Counted from the stretch's first letter, positions 48,675 through 57,670 are shown. The stretch is DNA of 64,000 bases from DASUPK01 sp963774305 (GCA_963774305.1 CAVZEM010000009.1:1-64000); one strand, 5' to 3'. Notes: generated from the sequence alone by a model not told the origin. Numbers and translations are program-made.

Positions 48675-51629
48675 ATGAAGCGTCGCGCACCAGTTGCGGT
48701 GCTCCTCGTGCTTGCCCTGGTCGTTGCGGTGGCGGTTCTGATCGGAGACAACGGCCGGCAGGGCACGGAAACGGCACAGGGGAAGTCTCGGCTCGGATCC
48801 TCCGGTGAGACCCGGAGCGTCGCCAGCATTGCCGCTCGCCAGAGGTTCGTGGACAGCCACCCGTCCGTCCTGCCCAGTGCTGATGAGATCGCGGCGGCTG
48901 AGGGCGTCAAGCCCGGCGAGGGGGATCAGGATGAGGCCCGCGCGGAGGGTACGGGCGAGGCCCAGCCGAGTGATGGCGAGGAGGAGGAGGGGGCCGAGGC
49001 CGGCGCGCCGGCAAAGGCCGGCGCGGAGCAGGTGGGGGGCCAGAGAGTCCGCGAGAAGCCCGAGCCGGGCGAGGAGAGCCTGCCGCCGAAGACGGCGGGC
49101 CCCGCGCCGCCGCTGCAGCGCTCGGGCCGCTCGGCGATCGGACCGCGCTTGTCCCTGTCCACCGGTACCTCGTTCCTGGGCGCGGACTTCGGCGACTCGG
49201 GCTTCGTCCCCCCGGATTCGATGGGCGCGGTCAGCCCGACGCAGGTCCTCGTCTACGCAAATGGCTGGATGCGCGTATTCGACAAGTCCGGCAATCTGAA
49301 CCCCGGTGATCTGGACGTCTCCGATTCGACCTTCTGGGACTCCGAGCTGCCGACGGGCGTCGAGCCGACCGACCCGGGCGTCGAGTACGACCGGCTCGCC
49401 GGGCGGTGGATCGTCTCTGCGATCTCCGTGCAGAACAACAACAACCTGGTCATGCTGGCCATCAGCGACAGCTCCACGATCACCGACGAGACGAGCTTCA
49501 CCTTCTTCTCGTTCCCCGAGTTCAACCCGACCGGACAATTCGCCGACTACCCACAGCTGGGGGTCGACGCGAATGCGATCTACATCGGCGTCAACACGTT
49601 CGGCTCACTCAGCGGCTCGTTCACCGGCACCAGCCTCTACGTGATCCAGAAGTCAAGCGTGATCGGTGCGGGCCCGATGCAGGTCACCGGTTTCCGGACC
49701 GTGAGCAGTGCAGGTGGGTCCGGCCCCGACAGCCCGCAGCCCGCCACGGACATGGATCCGGCCGCGAGTGCCGGCTACGTCGTCGGCCCCGACAACCTCA
49801 CCCTCAACAAGATGGACATCGTCAGGGTGAACAACCCAGGCAGCGTCAGTCCGACCCTCACCACCGGTCTCTCGATCTCGCTTCCCTCGATCGCCCCGCC
49901 CCTTCCGGTTCCCGCTCTGGGGGCCAGTAGCGGGATCGACGCGCTGGACGATCGCTTCTTCGAGGCGATGATCGCCCAGGGCCCCGACGGGACGGATTCG
50001 CTGTGGACCGCCCACAACATCCGCGTCAACTCGAGCGGAGTTGGCACAGGGAGCGGTGATCGCGACGCGGCCCGCTGGTACCAGGTGGGCAGTCTGGATA
50101 CGACTCCCACGCTGACCCAGTCCGGGACGATGTTCGACACCGCGGGCTCCAACCCGCGGTTCTTCTGGATGCCGTCGATCGCGATGAACGGCCAGGGCCA
50201 CGCCTCACTCAACATGAGCACGGCGGGGGTCGGGCGTGCCGCCGAGATCGCCTCCTCCGGCCGGCTGGCGAGCGATCCGGCCGGCACGACCGAACCCTTC
50301 CAGCTGACCCAGTCGAGCTCCAGCAACTACAACCTCGGCTCCGGGTCTCCGCGACGGTGGGGTGACTTCTCGCAGACGGTGGTCGACCCGACGGATGACC
50401 AGACCTTCTGGACCTTCCAGGAGTACGCCAGCGCCAACAACGTCTGGGGCGTCCGTGTGATCCAGCTCAAGGCGCCGCCCCCGGCCACCCCGGCGTCGGC
50501 AAGCCCCAACACCGTTCCGCCTGGCCAGTCCTCGGTCCCGGTGACCATCACCGGCACGTCGACCGGCGGGTCCGGCTTCTTCGACCCGGGCCCGGACACA
50601 GGCGGGCCGGGCTATCCGAACCACATCGAGGCGTCCGTGAGCGGCGGGGTGGTGGTCAACAGCGTCAGCTACACCGACCCGACCCACCTCACGCTGGACC
50701 TCAGGACCACGGGGGCGACGAACGGCGCCCAGTCGATCACCATCACCAACCCCGACGGCCAGACGAGCAGCTGCACCCCGCTGGTCGTTGGCATCGACAC
50801 CGATCCGCCGTCCGCACCAAATCCGCAGGGAACCACACCGAACTCACCCGGGAACGACACCAACCCACGCGTCTTCGGCTCGAATGGGGAGTGCGGCTCA
50901 TCGGTCATCCTCTACACCGACGACACCTGCTCCACGTTGGCCGCGACAGGGACGGCGATCGCGTTCGCCTCGCCCGGGATCCCGGTCACGGTTCCCCCGA
51001 ACTCGCCGACCACGTTCTATGCGACCTCGACGGACGTCTCCAACAACACCTCGGCCTGCTCCGCCTCCCACACCACCTACGTCGAGGATTCGATCCCGCC
51101 AGAAGTGAGCGTCGACAGCGGGCCGAGCGGGACAACCACCGAGACGAGTCCGACGTTCACCTTCAGCGCAACCGACGCGGTCGGCCCGATCACCTTCCAG
51201 TGCTCGATCGACACCGGCACCGCCAGCTTCGGGGCCTGCTCAGGACCCGGCAACAGCGACACGCCCTCGAGTCTCCTGGCGGCCGGTTCCCACACCTTCA
51301 GGGTGCAGGCCACGGACGCGGCGGGCAACTCCTCGGTCGCCACACGATCGTTCCAGATCCCGCAGCCTCCGGCGCCTCCGGACACGACGATCACCAAGGG
51401 CCCGAAGAAGAAGACCACCAAGCGGCGCCCCAAGTTCAAGTTCACCGCCAGCCAGGCCGGGTCGACGTTCCAGTGCCAGCTCGACAAGGACAAGTTCGCG
51501 TCCTGCACCTCCCCCTTCAAGCTGCCGAAGCTCGGCCTCGGGAAGCACGTCCTGCGCGTGAAGGCGATCGGGCCAACCGGCGTTGCCGATCCCGCTCCGG
51601 CGGTCAAGAAGTTCAAGGTCGTCGCCTAA
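48675..51629 (+). CDS. large secreted multi-domain adhesin-like protein
   Basis: 984 residues. A signal peptide or anchor (residues 6-23) is followed by an acidic Glu/Ala/Gly low-complexity segment to about residue 130. A large beta-propeller-like domain follows (about 150-610; GFVPPDSMGAVSPTQVLVYA, DRLAGRWIVSAISVQNNNNL). An IPT/TIG-type domain (ASPNTVPPGQSSVPVTITG), two Ig-like domains, and a C-terminal Cys-containing repeat (FKFTASQAGSTFQCQLDKDK) complete it. The C-terminal module is common in secreted Thermoleophilia proteins. Probably a surface or matrix protein; no enzyme motif found. Confidence 0.75.
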   Translation: MKRRAPVAVLLVLALVVAVAVLIGDNGRQGTETAQGKSRLGSSGETRSVASIAARQRFVDSHPSVLPSADEIAAAEGVKPGEGDQDEARAEGTGEAQPSDGEEEEGAEAGAPAKAGAEQVGGQRVREKPEPGEESLPPKTAGPAPPLQRSGRSAIGPRLSLSTGTSFLGADFGDSGFVPPDSMGAVSPTQVLVYANGWMRVFDKSGNLNPGDLDVSDSTFWDSELPTGVEPTDPGVEYDRLAGRWIVSAISVQNNNNLVMLAISDSSTITDETSFTFFSFPEFNPTGQFADYPQLGVDANAIYIGVNTFGSLSGSFTGTSLYVIQKSSVIGAGPMQVTGFRTVSSAGGSGPDSPQPATDMDPAASAGYVVGPDNLTLNKMDIVRVNNPGSVSPTLTTGLSISLPSIAPPLPVPALGASSGIDALDDRFFEAMIAQGPDGTDSLWTAHNIRVNSSGVGTGSGDRDAARWYQVGSLDTTPTLTQSGTMFDTAGSNPRFFWMPSIAMNGQGHASLNMSTAGVGRAAEIASSGRLASDPAGTTEPFQLTQSSSSNYNLGSGSPRRWGDFSQTVVDPTDDQTFWTFQEYASANNVWGVRVIQLKAPPPATPASASPNTVPPGQSSVPVTITGTSTGGSGFFDPGPDTGGPGYPNHIEASVSGGVVVNSVSYTDPTHLTLDLRTTGATNGAQSITITNPDGQTSSCTPLVVGIDTDPPSAPNPQGTTPNSPGNDTNPRVFGSNGECGSSVILYTDDTCSTLAATGTAIAFASPGIPVTVPPNSPTTFYATSTDVSNNTSACSASHTTYVEDSIPPEVSVDSGPSGTTTETSPTFTFSATDAVGPITFQCSIDTGTASFGACSGPGNSDTPSSLLAAGSHTFRVQATDAAGNSSVATRSFQIPQPPAPPDTTITKGPKKKTTKRRPKFKFTASQAGSTFQCQLDKDKFASCTSPFKLPKLGLGKHVLRVKAIGPTGVADPAPAVKKFKVVA

Positions 51630-51665
51630 CTGGAAATTCGGGTAGCGGGTGGGCTCCGGAGGGTC

Positions 51666-51671
51666 TAGGCT
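51666..51671 (+). promoter_or_regulatory. candidate -10 box of the gene at 51678
   Basis: TAGGCT lies 6 nt before an ATT codon that begins a complete signal peptide, in the same TCTAG context as at 48658. Confidence 0.35.
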
Positions 51672-51677
51672 CGCTTC

Positions 51678-52524
51678 ATTCCTCGACTCGCGAGAATCGG
51701 CTTTCTGGCTGGGCTCGCCTTGGCGGTTTACGCGGCGCCGGCGGCAGCCTCGGTGACAATCGGGCAGCTCGCGACGAGCCTCTCCGCCACCAGCGGTGCA
51801 AATGTCGACTTCATCCAGCAGGCCGTTGCCTCGGGGGAGACTTACGTGGTGCCTGAGAACGGGACGATCACCTCATGGAGCCACAGCGCCATCAACACTT
51901 CCGGGCAAACGCTGACGATGAAGGTGTTTCGGAAGGTGGCCGAACCGACCTTCTATAAGGCGATCGGTCACGACGGTCCGCAACCTCTGGCTGCCGGGCT
52001 GCTCAACACCTTTCAGACCAGCATTCCGGTGCAGGCGGGTGACACAGTCGGGCTGGGATGCTTGGTCGCCTCCACCGCCTGCCTCTTCCCAGGTACCTCG
52101 GGAGACAAGTTCCTCTTCAAGGGCGCGCCAACCCTCAACGACGGGGATGCTGCGCCTTTCGCTGGCCCCTCAAGCGGTCAGCGGCTGAATCTCACTGCCG
52201 TGCTCGAGCCCACCAACACCGTCACCGTCGGCGCCACCGCCCTGAACAAGAAGAAGGGGACGGCAACCCTCAACCTGACCCTTCCCAATCCCGGTGAGCT
52301 GACGGCGTCGGGCAGCGGGGTCAGCGCCTCAGCGCGCCGGCCACGCCGTGATCAGCAAGGCCGTCACTCCAGGCGCCGCGCAGCTGCTGATCAAGGCGAA
52401 GGGAAAGCAGAAGAAGACCCTGACCCAGACCGGCAAGGTGAAGCTCAGCGTCTCGCTCACCTTCACGCCGACGAACGGCGCGCCCGGCACCCAGTCGGTG
52501 AAGGTCAAGCTGAAGAAGAAGTAA
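51678..52524 (+). CDS. secreted protein, paralogue of the one at 47777, frameshifted
   Basis: From an ATT codon the frame gives a full signal peptide (PRLARIGFLAGLALAVYAAP) and then VTIGQL, NGTITSWSHS, MKVFRK and RLNLTAVLEP. These correspond block by block to the paralogue at 47777. A TTG at 51720 would cut the signal peptide in half. Near 52335 the reading frame changes; the C-terminal part (HAVISKAVTPGAAQLLIKAK to KVKLKKK) ends with TAA at 52524. One extra base explains it. The stop touches the tRNA-Pro gene of the other strand. Confidence 0.65.
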
Positions 52525-52598
52525 TCGGGGCGCCCGGATTTGAACCGGGGACCTCACCGACCCGAACGGTGCGCGCTACCAGGCTGCGCCACGCCCCG
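52525..52598 (-). tRNA. tRNA-Pro (anticodon CGG)
   Basis: A 74-nt cloverleaf on the minus strand. The acceptor stem CGGGGCG pairs with CGCCCCG, followed by discriminator A. The D-arm is GCGC/GCGC with AGCCTGGTA. The anticodon stem CACCG/CGGTG encloses TTCGGGT, giving anticodon CGG for CCG codons. The T-arm is CCCGG-TTCAAAT-CCGGG. CCA is not encoded. Confidence 0.95.
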
Positions 52599-52658
52599 AG
52601 GGGCAGAAGGATAGAGAGGGGCACACGACGAGGGGCGGCAGCGGATAGCGTTGCGCGA

Positions 52659-53122
52659 ATGGCCGACAACGCCAAGCTGATCGAGCAGCTCTACGACGCG
52701 CTTGATCGCCATGACGGCGACGCGATGGCGAAGCTCTACGACCCGGATGGCCGCTTCCACGATCCGGCCTTCGGCGAGCTGACCGGAGCCGAGGCGGGCG
52801 ACATGTGGCGGATGCTCACCGGCCGCGCCACGGACCTGAAGGTGGAGCTCGCGGAGCACGAGGCGAACGGCGACGAGGGCAGCGCCCACTGGATCGCTAC
52901 CTACACGTTCAGCACGGGCGGCACGTCGTCAACGACATCCACGCCAGGTTCCGCTTCCAGGACGGGAAGATCGTCGAGCACGACGACTCGTTCTCCTTCT
53001 CCCGCTGGGCGCGGCAGGCGCTCGGGCCCGCCGGGACTGATTCTCGGGCTTCCTCCGATGAACCTGCTGGTCCGCCGCAAGGCTCGCGGAGATCTCGCCG
53101 AGTTCCGCGCGAGCAGAGCTGA
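52659..53122 (+). pseudogene. SnoaL/NTF2-like protein with two frameshifts
   Basis: MADNAKLIEQLYDALDRHDG, DPDGRFHDPAFGELTG and WRMLTGRATDLKVELAEHEA form the N-terminal part. HVVNDIHARFRFQDGKIVEH and FSFSRWARQALGPAG follow in a second frame from about 52918. LILGLPPMNLLVRRKARGDL returns to the first frame from about 53035. Joined, this is a typical polyketide-cyclase-like NTF2-fold protein of about 150 residues. The exact stop is uncertain (53122 in one frame). Whether the gene is dead or the sequence wrong cannot be settled here. Confidence 0.6.
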
Positions 53123-53127
53123 GCCTC

Positions 53128-53828
53128 TTACCGCCCGAGGATCGGCCGCCAGATGCGGCAGCAGGAAGCGGACGCCGAAGATGGCGAGGATGAGCGCGCC
53201 GCCGCCGATCCAGAGGATCGGGTCCTCGGCAGAGAAGCCCTCGAGCTTGCTGCCGACGTAGGTGAAGTAGGCCGTGATCGGCGCGTAGCCGACGACCGTC
53301 GTCCAGGGAACCGCCACCGTGGGGATCCGCGCCGCCCCGCAGACGTAGCCCATCAGGCTGAAGGGCATGATCGGGATCAGCCGCACTGCGAGCAGGGCGA
53401 GCGCGCCACCTCGGTGGATGAGGCCGCTCGATCCGCAGGAAGCGCTCCTCTCCGGCGATCCGGTAGAGCAGAGGGCGGGCGAAGTGCCTCCCGACCGCGT
53501 ACGAGGCGAGCCCGGAGAGCAGCCCAGGAGCCGAGGACGAGCGGGAAACCCGACGCCGAACCCGAACACGTAGCCGACGGCCGCGTCCAGGATCTCCGCC
53601 GGGTACCAGACGATCACGTGCACCAGGGCGAGCCAGATCACGAGCAGGGCCCCGGCGGCGTTCCCGTTCAGGTCGCTGCCGCACGGCGGCGGTGTCGCCG
53701 TGGATGGCGTCGCTCATCGCGCCGCGCAGGGACGGGATGGCGAACGCCACTCCGATGCCGATCAGGATCCCCGCCACCGTCACGGCGACGCCGGTCCAGG
53801 TTCCTCCGCCGGGCGGCCCGCGGTGCAC
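53128..53828 (-). pseudogene. VTT/DedA-like membrane protein with at least four frameshifts
   Basis: Segments spread over three frames join into one TVP38/TMEM64-type protein: VTVAGILIGIGVAFAIPSLR, VIWLALVHVIVWYPAEILDA, LLSGLASYAVGRHFARPLLY, LALLAVRLIPIMPFSLMGYV and TVVGYAPITAYFTYVGSKLE. Switches fall near 53690, 53550, 53525 and 53425. Start ATG at 53828; the likely TAA is at 53130-53128. Such proteins are multi-pass membrane proteins linked to lipid scrambling or transport. In the sequence as given no full protein can be made. Confidence 0.6.
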
Positions 53829-53875
53829 GATCGTTAGATTAGAAGCAGCAGGCCACCGACCCCTAAGGAGGGCAG

Positions 53876-54481
53876 ATGGCGTTCGAGGTACCGGACCTTC
53901 CCTACGACTACAACGCGCTCGAGCCTCACATCGACGAGCAGACGATGCGCATCCATCACGACAAGCATCACCAGGCCTACGTGGACAAGGCCAACGCCGC
54001 CCTCGAGGGCACGGAGTGGGCCGACAAGGACGTCAACGAGGTGCTCCAGAACCTCTCCAGCCTGGGCGACAAGGAGACCGCCGTGCGCAACAACGCCGGT
54101 GGCCACTCCAACCACACGTTCTTCTGGGAGATCATGAGCCCCGACGGAGGCGGCGAGCCGGACGGCGACCTCGCCTCCGCGATCAACGACAAGTTCGGGG
54201 ACTTGGACTCCTTCAAGGAGGACTTCAAGAACGCGGGCATCGGCCAGTTCGGCTCAGGCTGGGCCTGGCTCGTGCACGACGGCTCCGGACTCGCGGTGGT
54301 CTCCACCGCGAACCAGGACTCCCCGATCTCCGACGGCCAGACCCCGATCATCGGCTGCGACGTCTGGGAGCACGCGTACTACCTGAAGTACCAGAACAAG
54401 CGGCCCGACTATCTCGACGCCTGGTGGAACGTCGTGAACTGGGCGAAGGCCGCCGAGCACTTCGGATCGGCGAGCGGCTAG
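53876..54481 (+). CDS. sodA: superoxide dismutase (Fe/Mn)
   Basis: 201 residues. Metal ligands are H27 (MRIHHDKHHQAYV), H80 (GGHSNHTFFW), D162 and H166 (DVWEHAYYL). Gly and Gln at the positions that favour Mn over Fe are seen (AGGHSNH, TANQDSP), so Mn is likelier. No signal peptide, so cytoplasmic. AAGGAGGG precedes the ATG. The stop lies 1 nt before the second copy of the palindromic repeat. Confidence 0.95.
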   Translation: MAFEVPDLPYDYNALEPHIDEQTMRIHHDKHHQAYVDKANAALEGTEWADKDVNEVLQNLSSLGDKETAVRNNAGGHSNHTFFWEIMSPDGGGEPDGDLASAINDKFGDLDSFKEDFKNAGIGQFGSGWAWLVHDGSGLAVVSTANQDSPISDGQTPIIGCDVWEHAYYLKYQNKRPDYLDAWWNVVNWAKAAEHFGSASG

Positions 54482-54482
54482 G

Positions 54483-54566
54483 CGCGCGGGTCCTGTCACC
54501 GTAGGAACCTCCCACGGGCGCTCAGTAATCGCGCCCGTGGGCTCCTCCTACGGCGCCACCCGCGCG
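54483..54566. repeat. three-tier palindromic element, copy 2
   Basis: Inner arms 54511-54521 and 54531-54541 are identical to copy 1 at 10502-10532 except for one loop base. The middle arm CCGTAGGA (54499-54506) pairs with TCCTACGG (54546-54553). Outer 9-bp arms CGCGCGGGT and ACCCGCGCG differ from copy 1 but still pair. The stop codon of the convergent oxidoreductase lies inside the right arm. Confidence 0.85.
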
Positions 54567-56200
54567 AGTAGCCGCTGGTCCTCCTCCTTGGCTGGGACTT
54601 GCGCCATCGCGTGCTCGGCCAAGGCCGTGATCGTCAGGCTCGGGTTGACCCCGGGATTCGCGGGGATCGCCGCGCCGTCGCAGACCATCAGGTTCTCGTA
54701 GCCGTAGACGCGGTTGGCGGCGTCGACGACGCCCTTCTGGGGGCTGTCGCCGATCACCGCTCCGCCGAGGATGTGCGCCGTGGTCGGGATGTTGAAGATC
54801 GCCTCGGTGAGCCCGCTCTGCGGGATGCCGCCGGTGCGCTCCGCCATCCAGCGAGTCACGGCATCAGCGGCCGGGATGAAGGTGGGGTTCGGTTTCTCCG
54901 GGTCCTGCTCTGTCTGCAGACGCACTCCGCGCCCGAGCAGCTTGCGCTTCGGGCGTAGCCGGATTGCGTTGTCGAGCGTCTGCATCACGAGCAGGATCAC
55001 CGTTCGCCGGGACCACGAAAACGGCCAGAGGAGGCGGGCGGCACGGATCGGGTGGCGGATGACCTGGCCGAGCCAGAGGAGTGGACGGGTGAGCTTCGAG
55101 CCCTTGCCAGTGAGCAGCGTGAAGAGATAGCTCATGGAGTCGGCGCCCTTGCCGTAGGTCACCACCTCGATATGTGTGTCGGGATCGGGATAGATGCTCG
55201 AGCTGATCGCAACCGATTTGGCGAAGTCGCGCTCGTCGCTTGGAGCGGTGACGGCGTTGATCGACTCGCTGTTGGTCCGCACGAGCTCGCCGAGGCGGGA
55301 GGAGATCCTGGGGAGCGAGCTGCGCTGTCGGCAGTTCTGGAGCAGCTGGTTGGTGCCGAGGGCGCCGGCGGCGACGATCACGCCGCGGGCGGTCAGGGTC
55401 GAGCGGCGCTTCCGCAGCCACGACCCGGAGCGTTCGCTGGCGACGGCGTACCCCGCGGAACCATCCTCGGCGCCACCGATTGGGCTGATGTCGGTGACCT
55501 GGCGCTCGGGAAGGATCTCGACGCCGAGCTTCTCCGCGAACCAGAGGTAGTTCTTGGGCAGGGTGTTCTTCGCGTTGTGCCGGCAGCCCACCATGCAGCC
55601 GCCGCAGCCGATGCAGCCCGACCGCGCGGGGCCCTCGCCACCGAAGAACGGATCGGAAACCTCCTTGCCCGGCTCACCGAAGAAGGCGCCGACCCGGGTG
55701 TGCTTGTAGGTGTCGCCGACGCCGATCTCCTCGCCGTACTCCTTGAGGAGAAGGTCCGCGGGGCCCTCCAGCGGGTAGTCGGCCACGCCCAGCATGCGCT
55801 CCGCGGTGTCGTAGTGGGGGGCGAGGGAGCTCTCCCAGTCCTCCAGATCGTCCCACTGGGCATCCTGGAAGAAGGCCGGGCGGGCCCGGTAGAGCGTGTT
55901 CGCGTATCCGAGGCTCCCTCCGCCGACCCCGGAGCCCGAGACGATGAAGACGTCCTTGAACGCCGTCATCCGGAAGATGCCGCGAAGCCCGAGCTTCGGC
56001 ATCCAGTAGTAGCGGCGCAGGTTCCAGGTGGACTCGGCGAAGTCCTCGTCGCGGTAGCGGCGCCCGCACTCGAGGATCGCGACCCGGTAGCCCTTCTCCG
56101 CCAGCCGGAGGGCGGAGACCGATCCGCCGAAGCCGGAGCCGATCACGATCCAGTCGAAGTCGAAGTTTCCTGACGCAGTGTCAGACACTGTGTCGGACAC
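54548..56200 (-). CDS. GMC-type FAD-dependent oxidoreductase (cholesterol-oxidase-like)
   Basis: About 550 residues from GTG 56200 (a second GTG is at 56188). FAD-binding FDWIVIGSGFGGSVSALRLA opens the protein. A Cys-rich GCIGCGGCMVGCRHNAKNTL lies near the middle, and the C-terminal flavin motif is DGAAIPANPGVNPSLTITAL. This layout matches the cholesterol oxidase/GMC group acting on hydroxyl groups of sterols or similar alcohols. The open frame extends to 56404, but that part is unlike the family. The start region holds two GTGTCNGACAC palindromes, so repression by a dimeric regulator at the start is plausible. Confidence 0.88.
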   Translation of the reverse strand: MSDTVSDTASGNFDFDWIVIGSGFGGSVSALRLAEKGYRVAILECGRRYRDEDFAESTWNLRRYYWMPKLGLRGIFRMTAFKDVFIVSGSGVGGGSLGYANTLYRARPAFFQDAQWDDLEDWESSLAPHYDTAERMLGVADYPLEGPADLLLKEYGEEIGVGDTYKHTRVGAFFGEPGKEVSDPFFGGEGPARSGCIGCGGCMVGCRHNAKNTLPKNYLWFAEKLGVEILPERQVTDISPIGGAEDGSAGYAVASERSGSWLRKRRSTLTARGVIVAAGALGTNQLLQNCRQRSSLPRISSRLGELVRTNSESINAVTAPSDERDFAKSVAISSSIYPDPDTHIEVVTYGKGADSMSYLFTLLTGKGSKLTRPLLWLGQVIRHPIRAARLLWPFSWSRRTVILLVMQTLDNAIRLRPKRKLLGRGVRLQTEQDPEKPNPTFIPAADAVTRWMAERTGGIPQSGLTEAIFNIPTTAHILGGAVIGDSPQKGVVDAANRVYGYENLMVCDGAAIPANPGVNPSLTITALAEHAMAQVPAKEEDQRLLARVAP

Positions 56201-56201
56201 T
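56178..56201. promoter_or_regulatory. tandem GTGTCNGACAC palindromes, likely operator
   Basis: GTGTCAGACAC (56178-56188) and GTGTCGGACAC (56190-56200) are two perfect palindromes with a one-base centre, spaced 12 bp (just over one helical turn). They cover the two possible start codons of the oxidoreductase. Such spacing suits a TetR-type dimer binding side by side. Confidence 0.65.
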
Positions 56202-56525
56202 ATCGGCAACCCGTACGCGAGCAACCAGGGCGAGATCTTCCCGAACCACGACTGCAACAACACCTTCGGCGGGCAGCCGGTCCTCAACATCCCACAGGGG
56301 AGCACCCCGGCGCCGGGCGCCGCGCCGATGTCCGAGAGCGGGCAGTTCCCGGAGTCCTCGCTTGTGACTCCGCTCTCTCCGAGCTTCGTCGCGTCCAACT
56401 CCAAGGTGGACGCCAGCCCGCTGCCTCCGGGCGGACCGTCGGCCTACGCCGCCTGCACGGTCGCTCCGAACTTCCCTTCCATCTTCGGGGGCGGAAAGAT
56501 CCCCGAAGTCCTGCCCGACCACTAG
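56201..56525 (+). pseudogene. C-terminal remnant or short unknown protein
   Basis: A plus-strand frame reads NPYASNQGEIFPNHDCNNTF, GGQPVLNIPQG, then Ser/Pro-rich sequence to GGGKIPEVLPDH and a stop at 56525. It looks like the Pro-rich end of an exported protein. No start with a ribosome binding site is seen, and a GTG at 56178 would lie in the operator. It is probably a truncated gene; I do not recognise the family. Confidence 0.4.
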
Positions 56526-56542
56526 CCACCCTCGACGCCGAT

Positions 56543-56548
56543 TAGGAT
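56543..56548 (+). promoter_or_regulatory. candidate -10 box of leaderless SCP2 gene
   Basis: TAGGAT ends 6 nt before the ATG at 56555. Transcription would start on the A of the start codon. Confidence 0.45.
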
Positions 56549-56554
56549 CGGCGT

Positions 56555-56974
56555 ATGGCGTACTTCAAGGACGCTCAGGAGGTCTACGACACCATCGGCA
56601 AGCTGCTCGTCGATCTCGCCGACGACCCTGAGCTGGGGCCCAAGTTCCGGAAGGCGAACACGATCCTCCAATACGACTACACCGAGCCCGACTCGACGAT
56701 CACCCTCCGCCTCCAGGAGGACGGGCCGGCCGACGTCGACTTCGGCGAGACCGACATGGAGCCGGAGGTCGTGATGAGCATGGAGGCGGACACCGCCCAT
56801 CGCTTCTGGCTCGGCAAGGTGAACGTCACCACCGCACTCGCCCGGGGCCAGATCAAGGCGAGTGGCCCGGTCGCGAAGATCCTCAAGCTCGTGCCGCTCA
56901 CCAAGCCGGTCTACCCGCGCTACCAGGCCCAGCTCGAGGCCGAGGGTCGCGAGGATCTGGTCAACGTCGATTGA
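56555..56974 (+). CDS. SCP2 sterol-transfer family protein
   Basis: 139 residues. YDYTEPDSTITLRLQEDGP, EPEVVMSMEADTAHRFWLGK and VNVTTALARGQIKASGPVAK are characteristic of the SCP-2 lipid-binding fold, which has a hydrophobic pocket for sterols or fatty acyl chains. It starts a two-gene operon; the stop overlaps the next start by 4 nt (TTGA). A lipid theme fits the neighbouring oxidoreductase. Confidence 0.88.
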   Translation: MAYFKDAQEVYDTIGKLLVDLADDPELGPKFRKANTILQYDYTEPDSTITLRLQEDGPADVDFGETDMEPEVVMSMEADTAHRFWLGKVNVTTALARGQIKASGPVAKILKLVPLTKPVYPRYQAQLEAEGREDLVNVD

Positions 56975-57657
56975 GCGCGAAGGCCGACGCCGAGGAGTGG
57001 GCGGGAATCGTCTCCGGACTCGGCTCGGAGCGAAATCTGCGCTACGAGCCGATCGGCGGCATCAATCCCAAGGAGGGACCGGTCGCCCTCTGCCCGGGTG
57101 GGACCAACCGGCTCACCGGCGAGCTCAGCGACGGCTTCTTCGGAGCCTCATGCGACGCCGACGAGCACGAGGAGGGTGGCTTCGGTCGCAAGGCCGTGCT
57201 GCCCGGGGCGGTCCTGGTCAAAGCCCACATGCCGGACCTGGCCACCGTCGTGCCGGTGTTCGACGTCGAGTCCGTGGAGCGGACGCCGGGCGACATGGTC
57301 GACAAGCACTCCCGTAAGCGGGTCGAGTTCGAGAGCATCGACTTCAACAAGCGCTTCATAGCGACCGTGCCGAAGGACCACGACCCGGTCGCCCTGCGTG
57401 AGCTCTTCAGCCCGGGGTTCATCGACTGGATCACGCGGATCCCGGCGGAGGTGGACTTCGGCATAACCGAGCAGCAGCTCTTCTTCCACTGGCGCCTGCG
57501 GGAACGTTCCAAGGAGGAGCTCAAGGAGGCGCTCCACTCGGCCGACGGCATCTTCGATCGCCTCCACCGCGAGATGGAGGAAAACAACCTCGACATCTAC
57601 AAGGCGGGCCCCTGGAACGCCGGGCTCGAGCCCTTTCCGCCGAAGATCGGCTCCTAG
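56971..57657 (+). CDS. conserved protein of unknown function
   Basis: 228 residues from TTG overlapping the SCP2 stop. Segments include GIVSGLGSERNLRYEPIGGI, FESIDFNKRFIATVPKDHDP and LRELFSPGFIDWITRIPAEV. The middle resembles proteins that judge or bind membrane components (DUF3137-like feel), but without a transmembrane helix. No active-site pattern stands out. The coupling with SCP2 suggests a shared lipid-related role. Confidence 0.6.
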   Translation: MSAKADAEEWAGIVSGLGSERNLRYEPIGGINPKEGPVALCPGGTNRLTGELSDGFFGASCDADEHEEGGFGRKAVLPGAVLVKAHMPDLATVVPVFDVESVERTPGDMVDKHSRKRVEFESIDFNKRFIATVPKDHDPVALRELFSPGFIDWITRIPAEVDFGITEQQLFFHWRLRERSKEELKEALHSADGIFDRLHREMEENNLDIYKAGPWNAGLEPFPPKIGS

Positions 57658-57670
57658 GCGAAGCGCAAAC

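Noticed and set aside
51720..53261. A single 513-codon gene running from the secreted protein through the tRNA into the SnoaL gene
   Set aside because: It arises from a frameshift near 52335 that removes the true stop; it would read through a tRNA gene.
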